Assembly (NCBI RefSeq): GCF_008084145.1
Contig: NZ_VSDO01000001.1
Coordinates: forward strand, 1,440,840 to 1,504,839
DNA from: Paenibacillus faecis
Lineage (GTDB): Bacteria; Bacillota; Bacilli; Paenibacillales; Paenibacillaceae
Direction of reading: 5' to 3'
Length of the DNA stretch: 64,000 nt
The position numbers and the translations under genes are program-made. The notes beneath the pieces were generated by a model. The model made no database searches. It saw only the letters and a list, made by a program, of their open reading frames with translations, and had not been told where the DNA came from. Positions within the stretch are counted from its first letter, which is position 1, and every line of letters begins with the position of its first letter. Positions 1 through 8,374 of this stretch are shown here, piece after piece.

Positions 1-52
1 TCAGCGTCACGAGCAGCACGATCGCGATCAAGCAGCAAATACCCTTTCTCAT
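1..52 (-). CDS. Ger(x)C-type germination lipoprotein, N-terminus only
   Basis: Only the first 17 codons are inside the window. They read as a basic start followed by a hydrophobic run (RKGICCLIAIVLLVTL), which fits the signal peptide of a GerAC/GerKC-type lipoprotein; the lipobox itself would lie beyond the edge. The ATG overlaps the TGA of the permease gene upstream in an ATGA arrangement, and the order A-B-C on one strand is the standard layout of GerA-type operons. The product would be the lipid-anchored subunit of a nutrient germinant receptor in the spore inner membrane. The assignment rests on position and signal peptide, since no mature sequence is visible. Confidence 0.6.
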   Translation of the reverse strand, partial: MRKGICCLIAIVLLVTL

Positions 53-1155
53 GTTCGCCTCGCACTCCTTTTATTGGCTATATAAAGGGCGATCAGCAGC
101 ACAAATTCATTGGCAAACCGAATATTTAAAAACCATTGTCCCATTTGAGCCAGTCGGACCTGATTCATAAACGACATCAGCAGCAGCGTCACGATGCAAA
201 CGGGAATCAGGATCCACCAGTCGCCTTTCTTACTTTCCTTTTTCTCATGCCTGGACCTAAATACCCCTTTAAACAACTCCAGTCCGACATGCCAATGAAT
301 CGTCATGCTAAATAGGGAAAGCGACAAGTAAGTGGTATAGAACAGGAACAGCACCCGCTCGATAATAAAAAGCTCCATTCGGATCGAATCCGCCGTGGAG
401 AACCAGCTGTAAACATGATCTTCCACTCCCACCGTCCCGTGATAACCGATGGGGACAAGAAAGGTGACCAGCAGAATGACAAAGGCCGTAACCGGAATGA
501 CCCATAATAATCGGGTCTTTAAATTGCGAAAATTCCGGTTAAACACCACCAGATTCATATAGCCCGAGAAGATAAAGGTAGCTCCGGCCACCGCAGAATA
601 ATTCGGCTTGGTCCATAAATAGGTAATCGTCTGCAATACGGCATCCCAACTGAATCCCTCGCTGGTTAACGATTTGACCAGAATATAGACGATCAGCGGC
701 GTGATCAGCAGCAGGATCGTCTCCAACGCGTACAGAATCGACTCCGACGAAAGCCGCGCACAGATGGAGGAAAGGAGCAGAAACCCGATCATGACGGCAT
801 ACGGGGAGATATCCGGGCTGATAAAGCGGAGCGTGATATCCACGAAGGAAAGCATCGTGACGATCGCCGCGCCGAACCAGAATATCGAATAAAGGAGCAA
901 GAGCGGGACGGAGAAAACACGCGGGAGATACCGGTTGAAGATTTCCGGCAGCCCCTTCCCCTGAAAACGGGACATCAACCGCGTAAAAGCAAACAAAATG
1001 GCCGTTCCCACGACCGTCCCGATGAGTATGGCCATCAAGGCACCGTGAAACCGCATCAATACAAGAATCCGGGGCACGAAGTTGATGATGTTAATCAACG
1101 CGTTCATCAGGAACAAATAGTAAATGTATTTGCCGCTAACCATTTCTTCGCTCAC
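49..1155 (-). CDS. GerAB-type spore germination permease
   Basis: This is an integral membrane protein of about 368 residues with roughly ten hydrophobic segments, as expected for the B subunit of GerA-type germinant receptors (APC superfamily, Spore_permease). The B subunit is generally taken to help bind the germinant in the spore inner membrane. The gene overlaps the end of the A-subunit gene by 20 bp and its stop overlaps the start of the C-subunit gene, so the three are translationally coupled. The frame opens at a GTG (1153-1155) without an obvious ribosome site. An ATG four codons later (1141-1143) has a purine-rich stretch upstream and is an equally likely start. Confidence 0.88.
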   Translation of the reverse strand: MSEEMVSGKYIYYLFLMNALINIINFVPRILVLMRFHGALMAILIGTVVGTAILFAFTRLMSRFQGKGLPEIFNRYLPRVFSVPLLLLYSIFWFGAAIVTMLSFVDITLRFISPDISPYAVMIGFLLLSSICARLSSESILYALETILLLITPLIVYILVKSLTSEGFSWDAVLQTITYLWTKPNYSAVAGATFIFSGYMNLVVFNRNFRNLKTRLLWVIPVTAFVILLVTFLVPIGYHGTVGVEDHVYSWFSTADSIRMELFIIERVLFLFYTTYLSLSLFSMTIHWHVGLELFKGVFRSRHEKKESKKGDWWILIPVCIVTLLLMSFMNQVRLAQMGQWFLNIRFANEFVLLIALYIANKRSARRT

Positions 1156-2485
1156 CCTTTGACTTGATTTCCAATAAGGTCATTTTCAGATAGGGCCTGC
1201 CGAAGCTGCGCATCCCCGAAAGATACAAGATCAGTCCGACGACCGAGACGACCATCCCGACCAGCCCAAACGTGATCGCAAACAGGACGATAATGTACTT
1301 GATCACGCGAACGGTGTATCCCATCATGCTTAACGGGATAATGAAATTCGAGATCGCGACGGCCGAGACGAGAATAATCATGATATTGCTGACCAGACCG
1401 GCCTGCGTGGCCGCTTGACCGAGAATCAGCCCTCCCACCGTCGTGGCCGTAGGACCGATCGCCTTGGGCAGGCGCAAGCTCGCCTCCGTCAGAAACTCCA
1501 TCATCAGAAGCATCAGGAAGACCTCCATAAAAGACGGATAAGGGACCGCGGCCCGGCTTCCCGCTATCAAGAGCGAAATTTGAACTTTCAGAATTTCCGG
1601 ATTGTAAGAGGCGAAGGTCACATAAAACCCGGGCAGCGTCAGCGTCATAAACAACCCGATGTAACGGATCACCTTCAAAAACCACCCCACCAAAGGCACC
1701 TGGATTTTATCGTCCATGGCCGTAAAGAAGTCGGTAAAGATCGTCGGAGCCAAAATCGCAAACCCGGTCGTATTCATCAGTACGGCGACTTTACCTTCGG
1801 CGATATTAAACACGACCCGATCGGGGCGTTCGGTAACGACCATGGTCGGGAACACCCGGAATTTCTGCGTGGTGATGTATTTCTCCAGTTCACCGGCCGA
1901 CTGCAAAATATCCACCTTGACGCCTCCGATCTTCTCCCGCATTTCATCGAGCACCTGCCGATCCACCCGGTCGGCATCATACAGAATCGCCACCGTGGTC
2001 TTGGATACATTACCGACGGTAAGCATCTCGATTTTTAAGGCGGAGGACTGATATCTCCGGCGAATAAGATTGATGTTCAACTCGATATTTTCGCTGAGCG
2101 CATCCCGCGGTCCCTGAACGATCGCCTCGTTGATCGCTTCGCCGATCCCGCTCGTCTCCGTTTTAACCGCTTCGAACAGATAACATTCGGACTCGATCGT
2201 AATCACGACATACCCTTTTAGCACATATTCCATCAACTGTTCCATATCTTTCGGCTGGACGGTACCGGGAAAAGAAGCGATATAATTTTTAAAGGCCTGA
2301 ACATCCCCCATCTCGTAACTCGGGGTAACTATAAACCGAAAAATGATATCGGAATTCGTCAGAGTGCGCATATACTGCACGTGAAACTCGTCGCCCGGCC
2401 CCAGACGCCGCTCTTCAAAATCGACCTGTCCCGACATTTTTTCCGCCAGCCACTCATCCGCCGGTTTTTTCGTTTTTGAACTCAA
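1136..2485 (-). CDS. GerAA-type spore germination protein
   Basis: The 449-residue product matches the A subunit of GerA-type receptors (GerA family). It has a soluble N-terminal half of about 270 residues, with the family-typical stretches ENIELNINLIRRRYQS and VVTERPDRVVFNIAEGKVAVL, followed by several membrane segments (about 275-430) including RLPKAIGPTATTVGGLILGQ. The start is a TTG preceded by AGGAGG at 2495-2500 with a 9-base gap, a strong reason to choose it. It is the first gene of the operon, which continues into the B and C subunits. The germinant cannot be read from the sequence. The window holds a second, divergent copy of this operon at 19.4-23.1 kb. Confidence 0.93.
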   Translation of the reverse strand: MSSKTKKPADEWLAEKMSGQVDFEERRLGPGDEFHVQYMRTLTNSDIIFRFIVTPSYEMGDVQAFKNYIASFPGTVQPKDMEQLMEYVLKGYVVITIESECYLFEAVKTETSGIGEAINEAIVQGPRDALSENIELNINLIRRRYQSSALKIEMLTVGNVSKTTVAILYDADRVDRQVLDEMREKIGGVKVDILQSAGELEKYITTQKFRVFPTMVVTERPDRVVFNIAEGKVAVLMNTTGFAILAPTIFTDFFTAMDDKIQVPLVGWFLKVIRYIGLFMTLTLPGFYVTFASYNPEILKVQISLLIAGSRAAVPYPSFMEVFLMLLMMEFLTEASLRLPKAIGPTATTVGGLILGQAATQAGLVSNIMIILVSAVAISNFIIPLSMMGYTVRVIKYIIVLFAITFGLVGMVVSVVGLILYLSGMRSFGRPYLKMTLLEIKSKGERRNG

Positions 2486-2601
2486 GCCCGGATTCCTCCT
2501 TTTCGGCTGCGATTAGGTTTCAAGGTAAGCCTATTTTGCCAGCATCTGCCGATTTTCATGCAAAAAGGCGAGGGTTTCTTTTCCTTCGGAGGAAATAAAA
2601 A

Positions 2602-2629
2602 AAAGCTTTCGCATCAATGCGTAAGCTTT
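2602..2629 (-). terminator. intrinsic terminator after the diguanylate cyclase
   Basis: An inverted repeat (AAAGCTTTCGCAT / ATGCGTAAGCTTT, one mismatch, 2-base loop) lies directly after the stop codon. On the minus strand it is followed by a run of T residues interrupted once. Confidence 0.75.
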
Positions 2630-2630
2630 A

Positions 2631-3755
2631 TCAAGTATCCATGGGCTTTCCGAATCGGTAGGGCGAAGGGAGCGTGGCCCGACATACCCGGTTTCTTCCC
2701 GTGGCTTTGGCTTCATATAACGCCCGGTCCGCTCTGTCTACCAACAGATGGCTATCGATGTCGGGGTACGTCGCGCTTCCCGCGGACACGGTGATATGGA
2801 TTTCCGTCCCTTCGGGTAACCGGAACACGTGGTTCTCCACGTTTCTTCTCAGGCGCTCGGCAATAATCCGGATTTGCTCGGAATCGCAAGCGTCGACGAT
2901 CACGGCGAACTCCTCGCCGCCTTTACGGGCGATATGATCCCCCGGCCGAAAGGTGCCGCGCAGCACGTCCGCGATCTGGGACAGTACGGCATCGCCGGCC
3001 GGGTGCCCATAAGTATCGTTGACCCGTTTGAAATAATCGATATCCAGCATCAATAGGGTAAAAGGGACACTGGAACGGTTGGAGGTTTCTGTTTTTTGCT
3101 CCATCATAAATTCGAAGGCTCTCGCGTTAAACAAGCCGGTTAAGAAATCGCGATGGGCCGCTTCCCGCATCATTCGCAGCGATTCATTGGAACGCTTCAA
3201 ATAAGTCAGCATGGAGAAGGTAAAGAGCCCGCCGGTGAAGAAAATGAGAATAAAGACGAGAATGGCAACCCATTTATCGGCATCCTCTAGAAGGTAGTAA
3301 AAAACCGCCGCGGTAACGATGGCCGATAAACCCACGGCCCAATTCCATCTCCGCAGGGATAACCGGTATTCCCTCAGGATGCAAATGGCGATGACATAGG
3401 TCAACAACGCATCGAGCGAGCCCAGCATCGAAGAAATAGTAAACCCGTTCAAAAAGAATAAACGATACGTCCCGATAATCAGAGTCGTAATCCCGCCTGC
3501 GGCCCATCCCCCTATGGAAACGGAAATAAGGATCGGGAGCTGTCGAAGATCGGTTAAAGTCGAGGAATTAAGAGGAAACGATATGTACATCAAGGAGACG
3601 CCGAACAGACCGAGCGCGCTCCCAAGCAGAAATTGTCTTTTGAAGGCTCTGAACCTTCCATTCTCTCCGGAGGAACGCCATTTCGACCAGACAATATAAC
3701 CGAGAAACAGAAAAGTGGTCAAAGCAGTGAAGTTGTTGATCAAACTTTGAAGCAT
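2631..3755 (-). CDS. membrane diguanylate cyclase (5TM-5TMR_LYT-like sensor + GGDEF)
   Basis: This is a two-domain signalling protein of about 374 residues. The first ~190 residues are hydrophobic with five to six membrane segments, resembling the 5TM-5TMR_LYT sensor module. The C-terminal ~165 residues form a GGDEF domain that makes cyclic di-GMP from two GTP. The active-site motif reads GGEEF, and an allosteric inhibition site RxxD (RPGD) stands five residues upstream, so product feedback is likely. The open frame extends further upstream, but the ATG at 3753-3755 is chosen because AGGTGGGGG lies just before it and the hydrophobic domain begins there. The gene is monocistronic, divergent from the ThrE-type genes, and followed by its own terminator. 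Confidence 0.9.
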   Translation of the reverse strand: MLQSLINNFTALTTFLFLGYIVWSKWRSSGENGRFRAFKRQFLLGSALGLFGVSLMYISFPLNSSTLTDLRQLPILISVSIGGWAAGGITTLIIGTYRLFFLNGFTISSMLGSLDALLTYVIAICILREYRLSLRRWNWAVGLSAIVTAAVFYYLLEDADKWVAILVFILIFFTGGLFTFSMLTYLKRSNESLRMMREAAHRDFLTGLFNARAFEFMMEQKTETSNRSSVPFTLLMLDIDYFKRVNDTYGHPAGDAVLSQIADVLRGTFRPGDHIARKGGEEFAVIVDACDSEQIRIIAERLRRNVENHVFRLPEGTEIHITVSAGSATYPDIDSHLLVDRADRALYEAKATGRNRVCRATLPSPYRFGKPMDT

Positions 3756-3941
3756 ATGCCATACCCCCACCTTGTTGAACCCGCTGCAGCGTATTTCATA
3801 CGGACAAAGTAAGCATAACATATAAATCTGGAAAAAACCCGTAAAAAATACAATAAAATTTAACATAATTCGATAATATTCGACAAATTCCCTGTATAAT
3901 TCGACACGTTTTTTACATGTTCTCATGTTGCCGGTTTCCCA

Positions 3942-3950
3942 TGCTATAAT
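3942..3950 (+). promoter_or_regulatory. extended -10 promoter of the ThrE-type pair
   Basis: TGCTATAAT is a perfect extended -10 element (TG-N-TATAAT) about 30 bp upstream of the start codon. No good -35 is visible, which is common for extended -10 promoters. Confidence 0.6.
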
Positions 3951-3979
3951 GGCTTCAACAGGGTATAAGGAGGATGAAA

Positions 3980-4741
3980 ATGGAGGAAAGTGCATTGGGG
4001 CCCGAGGAGCAGGAACCGATCGAAGTCTGCCTGATGGCCGGCAAAATCATGCTGCAAAGCGGCGCGGAAACCTACCGGGTGGAAGATACGATGACGCGGA
4101 TTGCCGAAGCCCTGGGATTGAGCGGCTCGCACAGCTACGTCACCCCGACCGGGATCATGTTTCAGTCCGACAATATGCGGTGGGCCAAACTGGTTCGCAT
4201 TATGGAAAGAACGACAGACCTGCAAAAGGTCGCGGAAGTAAACGACATTTCCCGTAAGCTGGCGAATCGCGATCTTACGGCGGCGGAGGCCCGGAACCGG
4301 CTGGCGGCCATCGAATCGTCCGGGCATGCCTATGCCGTTCCCCTGCGGATCGGAGCCGCCGCCATCGCCAGCGGCTGCTTTACCCTGATGTTTCAAGGCG
4401 GCTTTTCCGACTTCCTTCCGGGCATCGTTTGCGGCGGTCTCGGATTTTCGGCCTTGATTCTTCTGCATCGGCTGGTGAAAGTCAAATTTTTCGCGGAGTT
4501 TACGGCCTCCTTCCTGATCGGCATTTTCGCCTATCTGCTGCTCCGGGCGGGGCTTGGCGCGGACCCGGGCAAGATCATCATCGGCTCGGTCATGCCGCTC
4601 GTGCCCGGACTGCTTATTACCAACGCCGTGCGCGATCTGATGGCCGGTCATCTGGTCTCCGGATTGTCCCGGGGCGCCGAAGCCTTCCTGACCGCCTTTG
4701 CGATCGGAGCGGGCATCGCGGTGGTCTTTACGATTTTATAA
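3980..4741 (+). CDS. threonine/serine exporter family protein, large (YjjP-like) subunit
   Basis: The product (about 253 residues) matches the ThrE/YjjP family: a soluble N-terminal part with the typical stretch LMAGKIMLQSGAETYRVEDT, then about five membrane segments ending in VMPLVPGLLITNAVRDLMAG. In Corynebacterium ThrE the two domains are fused and export threonine and serine; in many Firmicutes they are split, as here, with the small partner directly downstream. The start is placed at the second in-frame ATG (3980), because AAGGAGG at 3967-3973 is six bases from it but touches the first ATG (3974). The substrate of this particular pair is not shown by the sequence. Confidence 0.85.
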   Translation: MEESALGPEEQEPIEVCLMAGKIMLQSGAETYRVEDTMTRIAEALGLSGSHSYVTPTGIMFQSDNMRWAKLVRIMERTTDLQKVAEVNDISRKLANRDLTAAEARNRLAAIESSGHAYAVPLRIGAAAIASGCFTLMFQGGFSDFLPGIVCGGLGFSALILLHRLVKVKFFAEFTASFLIGIFAYLLLRAGLGADPGKIIIGSVMPLVPGLLITNAVRDLMAGHLVSGLSRGAEAFLTAFAIGAGIAVVFTIL

Positions 4742-4766
4742 TGGAGAAAAGAGGATTCGATGCGTT

Positions 4767-5198
4767 ATGAATCTGGCGCTGCATCTGGTTACAAGTTTTA
4801 TCGCCTCGGCCGCTTTCGGCATTATATTTAATGCTCCCAAACGCACGCTTCTGCAATGCGGCGCGTCCGGTATGTTGGGCTGGGCGGTCTACGTGCTGTT
4901 GAACGAGCGTCTGGATACCGTGTTGGCTACCGTTGCCGCGACCTTTATCGTCGGCGTCGTCAGCCAAATTTTCGCCCGGACGCACAAAAAACCGGTCATA
5001 TTGTTCAGCGTTTCGGGAATTATCCCGCTGGTGCCCGGCGGGTTGGCCTATGACGCCATGCGGAACTTCGTCGAGAACGACTACAATACGGCGGTTCAAT
5101 TGGCGGCCCAGGCTTTCTTGATCTCCGGTTCGATCGCCATCGGGCTGGTTCTCTCCGAGGTATTGAACCAAACGTGGCGAAAGCTGTCCGGCCGCTAA
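4767..5198 (+). CDS. threonine/serine exporter family protein, small (YjjB-like) subunit
   Basis: This 143-residue hydrophobic protein has four to five membrane segments and the family stretch SGIIPLVPGGLAYDAMRNFVE, which mirrors the VMPLVPG motif of its upstream partner. Such split pairs are thought to form one exporter for small amino acids or organic acids. The open frame begins earlier, but the ATG at 4767 starts the conserved hydrophobic segment. Its purine-rich ribosome site (AGAGGA) is about 12 bases away, so translation may depend partly on coupling to the upstream gene, which stops 25 bp before. Confidence 0.85.
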   Translation: MNLALHLVTSFIASAAFGIIFNAPKRTLLQCGASGMLGWAVYVLLNERLDTVLATVAATFIVGVVSQIFARTHKKPVILFSVSGIIPLVPGGLAYDAMRNFVENDYNTAVQLAAQAFLISGSIAIGLVLSEVLNQTWRKLSGR

Positions 5199-5224
5199 CC
5201 TCCGTCCGGGAATCCGGCCGCCGA

Positions 5225-6055
5225 TTAACGGGTTTTCATCCAGAACGCGTTGATAAATGCCGTGGAGAACCCCGCCTTCAGCATGTTTAGGTGGCTGGTA
5301 CCGCCGAATTCCACGTCGGCATAAAGCTTGCGGATGCCGAGTTCCCTCGCGGCCCTTAATCGATGGCGGATTAGAGCCGTTTGGCAGCCCCGGCCCCGGA
5401 AGGCGGGAAACGTAAAGTCGTTCGCCGCGTACCCTTCCTCTCCCCGTAGAAACAGCGACGCCATGCCGGCCGGTTCCTCCCCGGCCCAGGCGACCCAGTT
5501 TTTAAATTCCGGCCGGTAATAATATTCCTTTTTCTTGTCCAGCAACTCGCGAGCCGGCCGCTGCCCCCCGTTGGAGAGAACGATCAAATCCAAGAAAGCT
5601 TCCACGTTATCCTCGTTGACCGCTTCAATCCGAAAATCCCGGTTCTCTTCCCCAGGCTCCCGCGCTCCATCCACCGATGCGGATAAGAAAGCAAGCTGCA
5701 GCCGGGGAACATAACCTTGGCCGGCCAGCGCGGCAGCCACCTCCGCCGTCTGTTTGTCCGGCGTCAGATCGAAACAGGGGGTGATTCCGCATTCCCCGTA
5801 AAATCGCAGGATTTCGGACAGCTTGGATAAGCTGTCCGGGCCGAATCCGATGACCCGGTTATAGTATTCGGATCGCGGGGATTCCCGGTCCACCAGCAGC
5901 ATTGTGCCGTCCATGTTCCGCACCTCTACCTGTTTATCCGCGGAAAACAGCGTGCGGCGGGCGTTAAACAAGGTCAGTTCCATTTCCAGGGCAACGATTC
6001 GTTCCAGTTCAGCCAAAACGGCGTTATTGCGATTCCGGAGCGGTTCCAATTCCAT
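5225..6055 (-). CDS. GNAT family N-acetyltransferase
   Basis: The 276-residue product has a C-terminal GNAT fold. The acetyl-CoA pyrophosphate-binding signature is seen as FRGRGCQTALIRHRL (about residues 215-229), preceded by the beta-strand GYAANDFTFPA and followed by a typical GFSTAFINAFW end. The N-terminal ~130 residues are less conserved and may form a second, degenerate GNAT-like half. The substrate is unknown. The start ATG has a strong AAAGGAGGAG site. The gene stands alone between the exporter pair and the divergent AEC carrier. Confidence 0.8.
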   Translation of the reverse strand: MELEPLRNRNNAVLAELERIVALEMELTLFNARRTLFSADKQVEVRNMDGTMLLVDRESPRSEYYNRVIGFGPDSLSKLSEILRFYGECGITPCFDLTPDKQTAEVAAALAGQGYVPRLQLAFLSASVDGAREPGEENRDFRIEAVNEDNVEAFLDLIVLSNGGQRPARELLDKKKEYYYRPEFKNWVAWAGEEPAGMASLFLRGEEGYAANDFTFPAFRGRGCQTALIRHRLRAARELGIRKLYADVEFGGTSHLNMLKAGFSTAFINAFWMKTR

Positions 6056-6104
6056 ACTTTCTTCTCCTCCTTTACATCACTTCACTTTATCCCGGACCGG
6101 ATCA

Positions 6105-6113
6105 TGTTATAAT
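6105..6113 (+). promoter_or_regulatory. extended -10 promoter of the AEC carrier
   Basis: TGTTATAAT is a perfect extended -10 element 20 bp upstream of the first possible ATG of the carrier. The -35 region is weak. Confidence 0.55.
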
Positions 6114-6132
6114 AACAGGCGGCAATCGAATT

Positions 6133-7095
6133 ATGACCTACACTAATTACAGAAAGAAGATGAACCGCACGATGATCGCCGCGATTTTATTGGACGTCGT
6201 TCTGCCCATTTTCGTGCTGATCGGGCTGGGTGCCCTGATGCAGCGGGCATTCCGGCTTGATCTGTACACCTTGGCCAAAATCAACTTCTATTATATCACC
6301 CCCGCCGTCGTGTTTCTCAGTATGTATCAATCGGAGATGTCTCCCGAGCTGCTCGGGAATGTCACTTTATTTTACGTACTGTACGTGCTCCTGCTTTATG
6401 CCGTAAGCAGCCTGGTCAGCCGTAGGCTGAAATTCAGCCGCGGGTTGAAGGCCGCCTTTACAAACAGTCTGATCCTCGATAACTCCGGCAACTACGGTCT
6501 GCCGATCAATCAATTGGCCTTTAAGGGGGACGCCTTGGCCACCTCGCTCCAAGCGTTGATCATGACTTTTCAAAGCCTGGTGACCTTTACCTACGGTGTG
6601 ATGTCGGTCCAACGGGCGAAGTCCGGCGGAACCTTAAAGGCCGCATTGATCGGATTTCTCAAAATGCCGGTACCCTACGCTCTCGTACTGGGACTGGCTT
6701 TTCACGTCCTGCATCTTCCGCTGCCGGAATTTATCGGCAAGCCGCTGGCCTATGTGTCGGACTCCATGGTCAGCGTCGCCCTGCTGACGCTGGGAGCGCA
6801 GATCGTTAAATATCCGCTGCGGCTGGACCGGTTCGAGGTTTATCTCAGCGTGGCCTTGCGCCTCCTGATCGGCCCCGCTATCGGGTTCCTGCTGATATGG
6901 CTGCTCGGGCTTAAAGGCATTCCCGCCCAGGCTTTGCTGATCGCTTCCGGCATGCCGACCGGTGTCAACAGCACGATTCTGGCCGAAGAATACAACAATG
7001 AGCCCGATTTCGCCTCCCAAACCGTATTGATCTCGACATTGCTGAATATTATCACCATTACCGCATTGATTTCCTTATCCCGGTATGTCGCCTAA
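6133..7095 (+). CDS. AEC family transporter (auxin efflux carrier-like)
   Basis: The 320-residue product has about ten membrane segments in two halves and typical AEC motifs: NSLILDNSGNYGLPI in the first half and IASGMPTGVNSTILAEEYN in the second. Bacterial AEC members export or exchange organic acids such as malate or malonate; the substrate here is not determinable. The first ATG (6133) has a poor ribosome site. ATGs at 6160 and 6172 are also possible and leave the membrane domain intact, so the start is uncertain by up to 13 codons. A strong hairpin terminator follows 9 bp after the stop. Confidence 0.85.
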   Translation: MTYTNYRKKMNRTMIAAILLDVVLPIFVLIGLGALMQRAFRLDLYTLAKINFYYITPAVVFLSMYQSEMSPELLGNVTLFYVLYVLLLYAVSSLVSRRLKFSRGLKAAFTNSLILDNSGNYGLPINQLAFKGDALATSLQALIMTFQSLVTFTYGVMSVQRAKSGGTLKAALIGFLKMPVPYALVLGLAFHVLHLPLPEFIGKPLAYVSDSMVSVALLTLGAQIVKYPLRLDRFEVYLSVALRLLIGPAIGFLLIWLLGLKGIPAQALLIASGMPTGVNSTILAEEYNNEPDFASQTVLISTLLNIITITALISLSRYVA

Positions 7096-7103
7096 AAGAA
7101 CAA

Positions 7104-7148
7104 GGGCCGGTATCGCGCACTCGCACGATGACCGGCCCATCCGTTTTT
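7104..7148. terminator. bidirectional intrinsic terminator
   Basis: The stem GGGCCGGT / ACCGGCCC has a 19-base loop and is followed by TTTTT on the plus strand and by a T-rich stretch on the minus strand. It can serve the AEC gene and the small convergent gene, whose stop codon lies inside the plus-strand T tract. Confidence 0.75.
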
Positions 7149-7323
7149 ACACTTCGGCTTTCGCATTCATTTCATAAGCGGTTTGATGCAGTTCTCTAAT
7201 CATTCTCCGCAGAAATTGACCCTCTTGTTTTCCTAATCCATATTGGTTTTCCTTGGCGATCATCGCGCCAATCCGTTTCTTCAGCATCTCGCTCCGGCGT
7301 ACCAACATTTCATCATAAGCCAA
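7147..7323 (-). CDS. small conserved-looking protein, 58 aa, function unknown
   Basis: A 58-codon frame starts at TTG (7321-7323) with AGGAG ten bases upstream and ends just before the shared terminator. The product is charged and predicted helical, rich in Met, Lys, Arg and Glu (MLVRRSEMLKKRIGAMIA ... RRMIRELHQTAYEMN). Its size and helical character recall Spo0E-like aspartyl-phosphate phosphatases, but the diagnostic SQELD motif is absent, so I do not assign that family. Support is the ribosome site, helical composition, compact fit between the promoter-containing gap and the terminator, and absence of another gene there. Confidence 0.5.
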   Translation of the reverse strand: MAYDEMLVRRSEMLKKRIGAMIAKENQYGLGKQEGQFLRRMIRELHQTAYEMNAKAEV

Positions 7324-7543
7324 GTCAAGTCATCTCCTATCCGCTCGCAACGGTTTTTTTGAACACAACTAATAGTATAGAGATTACCGCCGCGAAGGGA
7401 AAACCGGCTCAGCCCCGCTAAAATCCGATTAGAAAGAATGCCTTTGTATTCATGTACGCTCCCCGGACCTATTCGTATATATCCTCCAGGATCCTGCCGG
7501 ATGGTCGCCTTTCCTCATCTCGGAGACGGGCGTACGTTCTCGA

Positions 7544-8374
7544 TCAGCCCTTTACGGCCCCGGCGGTAAGTCCGCTGACGATATACTTTTGACCGAACAA
7601 ATATAAGATAAAGACCGGGAGAGAGGTCAGGACCAGATTGGCGAAAATCAGGTTCCAATCCCGGCTGTATTTTCCGTAAAAGTTATAGATGGATAACGGC
7701 ATCGTCCAGGTGGAGCTGTCGGTCAGGAAGTACATGGGAATCGTAATGTCGTTCCACACCGACATAAACACCATGATAGCGACCGTAGCGTTCACGGGCA
7801 GAATCAACGGAGTCACGATGCGGAAGAAAACGCCGAACACGCTCGCTCCCTCCAGAAAGGCCACCTCGTCCAGCGCCTTGGGGATCGTTTTGATAAAACC
7901 GCTGTACAGAAAAACACTGAAGGCGGTATTCAGGGAGGCGTAGATCAGAATAACGCTCGTCATGCTGCCGTAGAAGCCCAGCCATTGGACGATCCGAATG
8001 GTCGTAATGGTCGACATCGGCGCGATCAGCCCCATGAAAAAATACATATAAAGCGAATTGGCGAATTTGCTGTCCCGGCGCACCAGAATGAAAGAGGCGG
8101 CCGAAGAAGCGACGATGTTGATGACGGAGGAGATTCCCGTAATCCATAAGCTGTTCAGAAAAGCCCGGGAGAGTCCGCCTTCTTCAAAAACGCGCGCATA
8201 GTTGGAAAACATCCACTTGTCCGGCAGCTTTAAAGAGAAGTCGAGCACCTCAGCGCTCGTCTTGAAGGAGCCGAAGATCATGATCAGCACCGGGATGATG
8301 ACCAGCAGCGAAGCCAGAATCAGAATCCCTTCAACCAAGTAGTTGCGCAAGGCCAGTTTGCGTCCAAATCCCAT
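7544..8374 (-). CDS. carbohydrate ABC transporter permease (MalG/CUT1 type), system 1
   Basis: The 276-residue protein has six membrane segments and the CUT1 EAA loop, seen as ALDEVAFLEGASVFGVFFRI, which docks to the ATPase. The C-terminus GLTAGAVKG is typical of MalG-like permeases. It is the last gene of the importer operon (binding protein, permease, permease) and its ATG overlaps the TAA of the preceding permease by one base. As is common in Paenibacillus, no ATPase is encoded in the operon, so a shared MsmX-like ATPase elsewhere is expected. The sugar is unknown. Confidence 0.93.
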   Translation of the reverse strand: MGFGRKLALRNYLVEGILILASLLVIIPVLIMIFGSFKTSAEVLDFSLKLPDKWMFSNYARVFEEGGLSRAFLNSLWITGISSVINIVASSAASFILVRRDSKFANSLYMYFFMGLIAPMSTITTIRIVQWLGFYGSMTSVILIYASLNTAFSVFLYSGFIKTIPKALDEVAFLEGASVFGVFFRIVTPLILPVNATVAIMVFMSVWNDITIPMYFLTDSSTWTMPLSIYNFYGKYSRDWNLIFANLVLTSLPVFILYLFGQKYIVSGLTAGAVKG

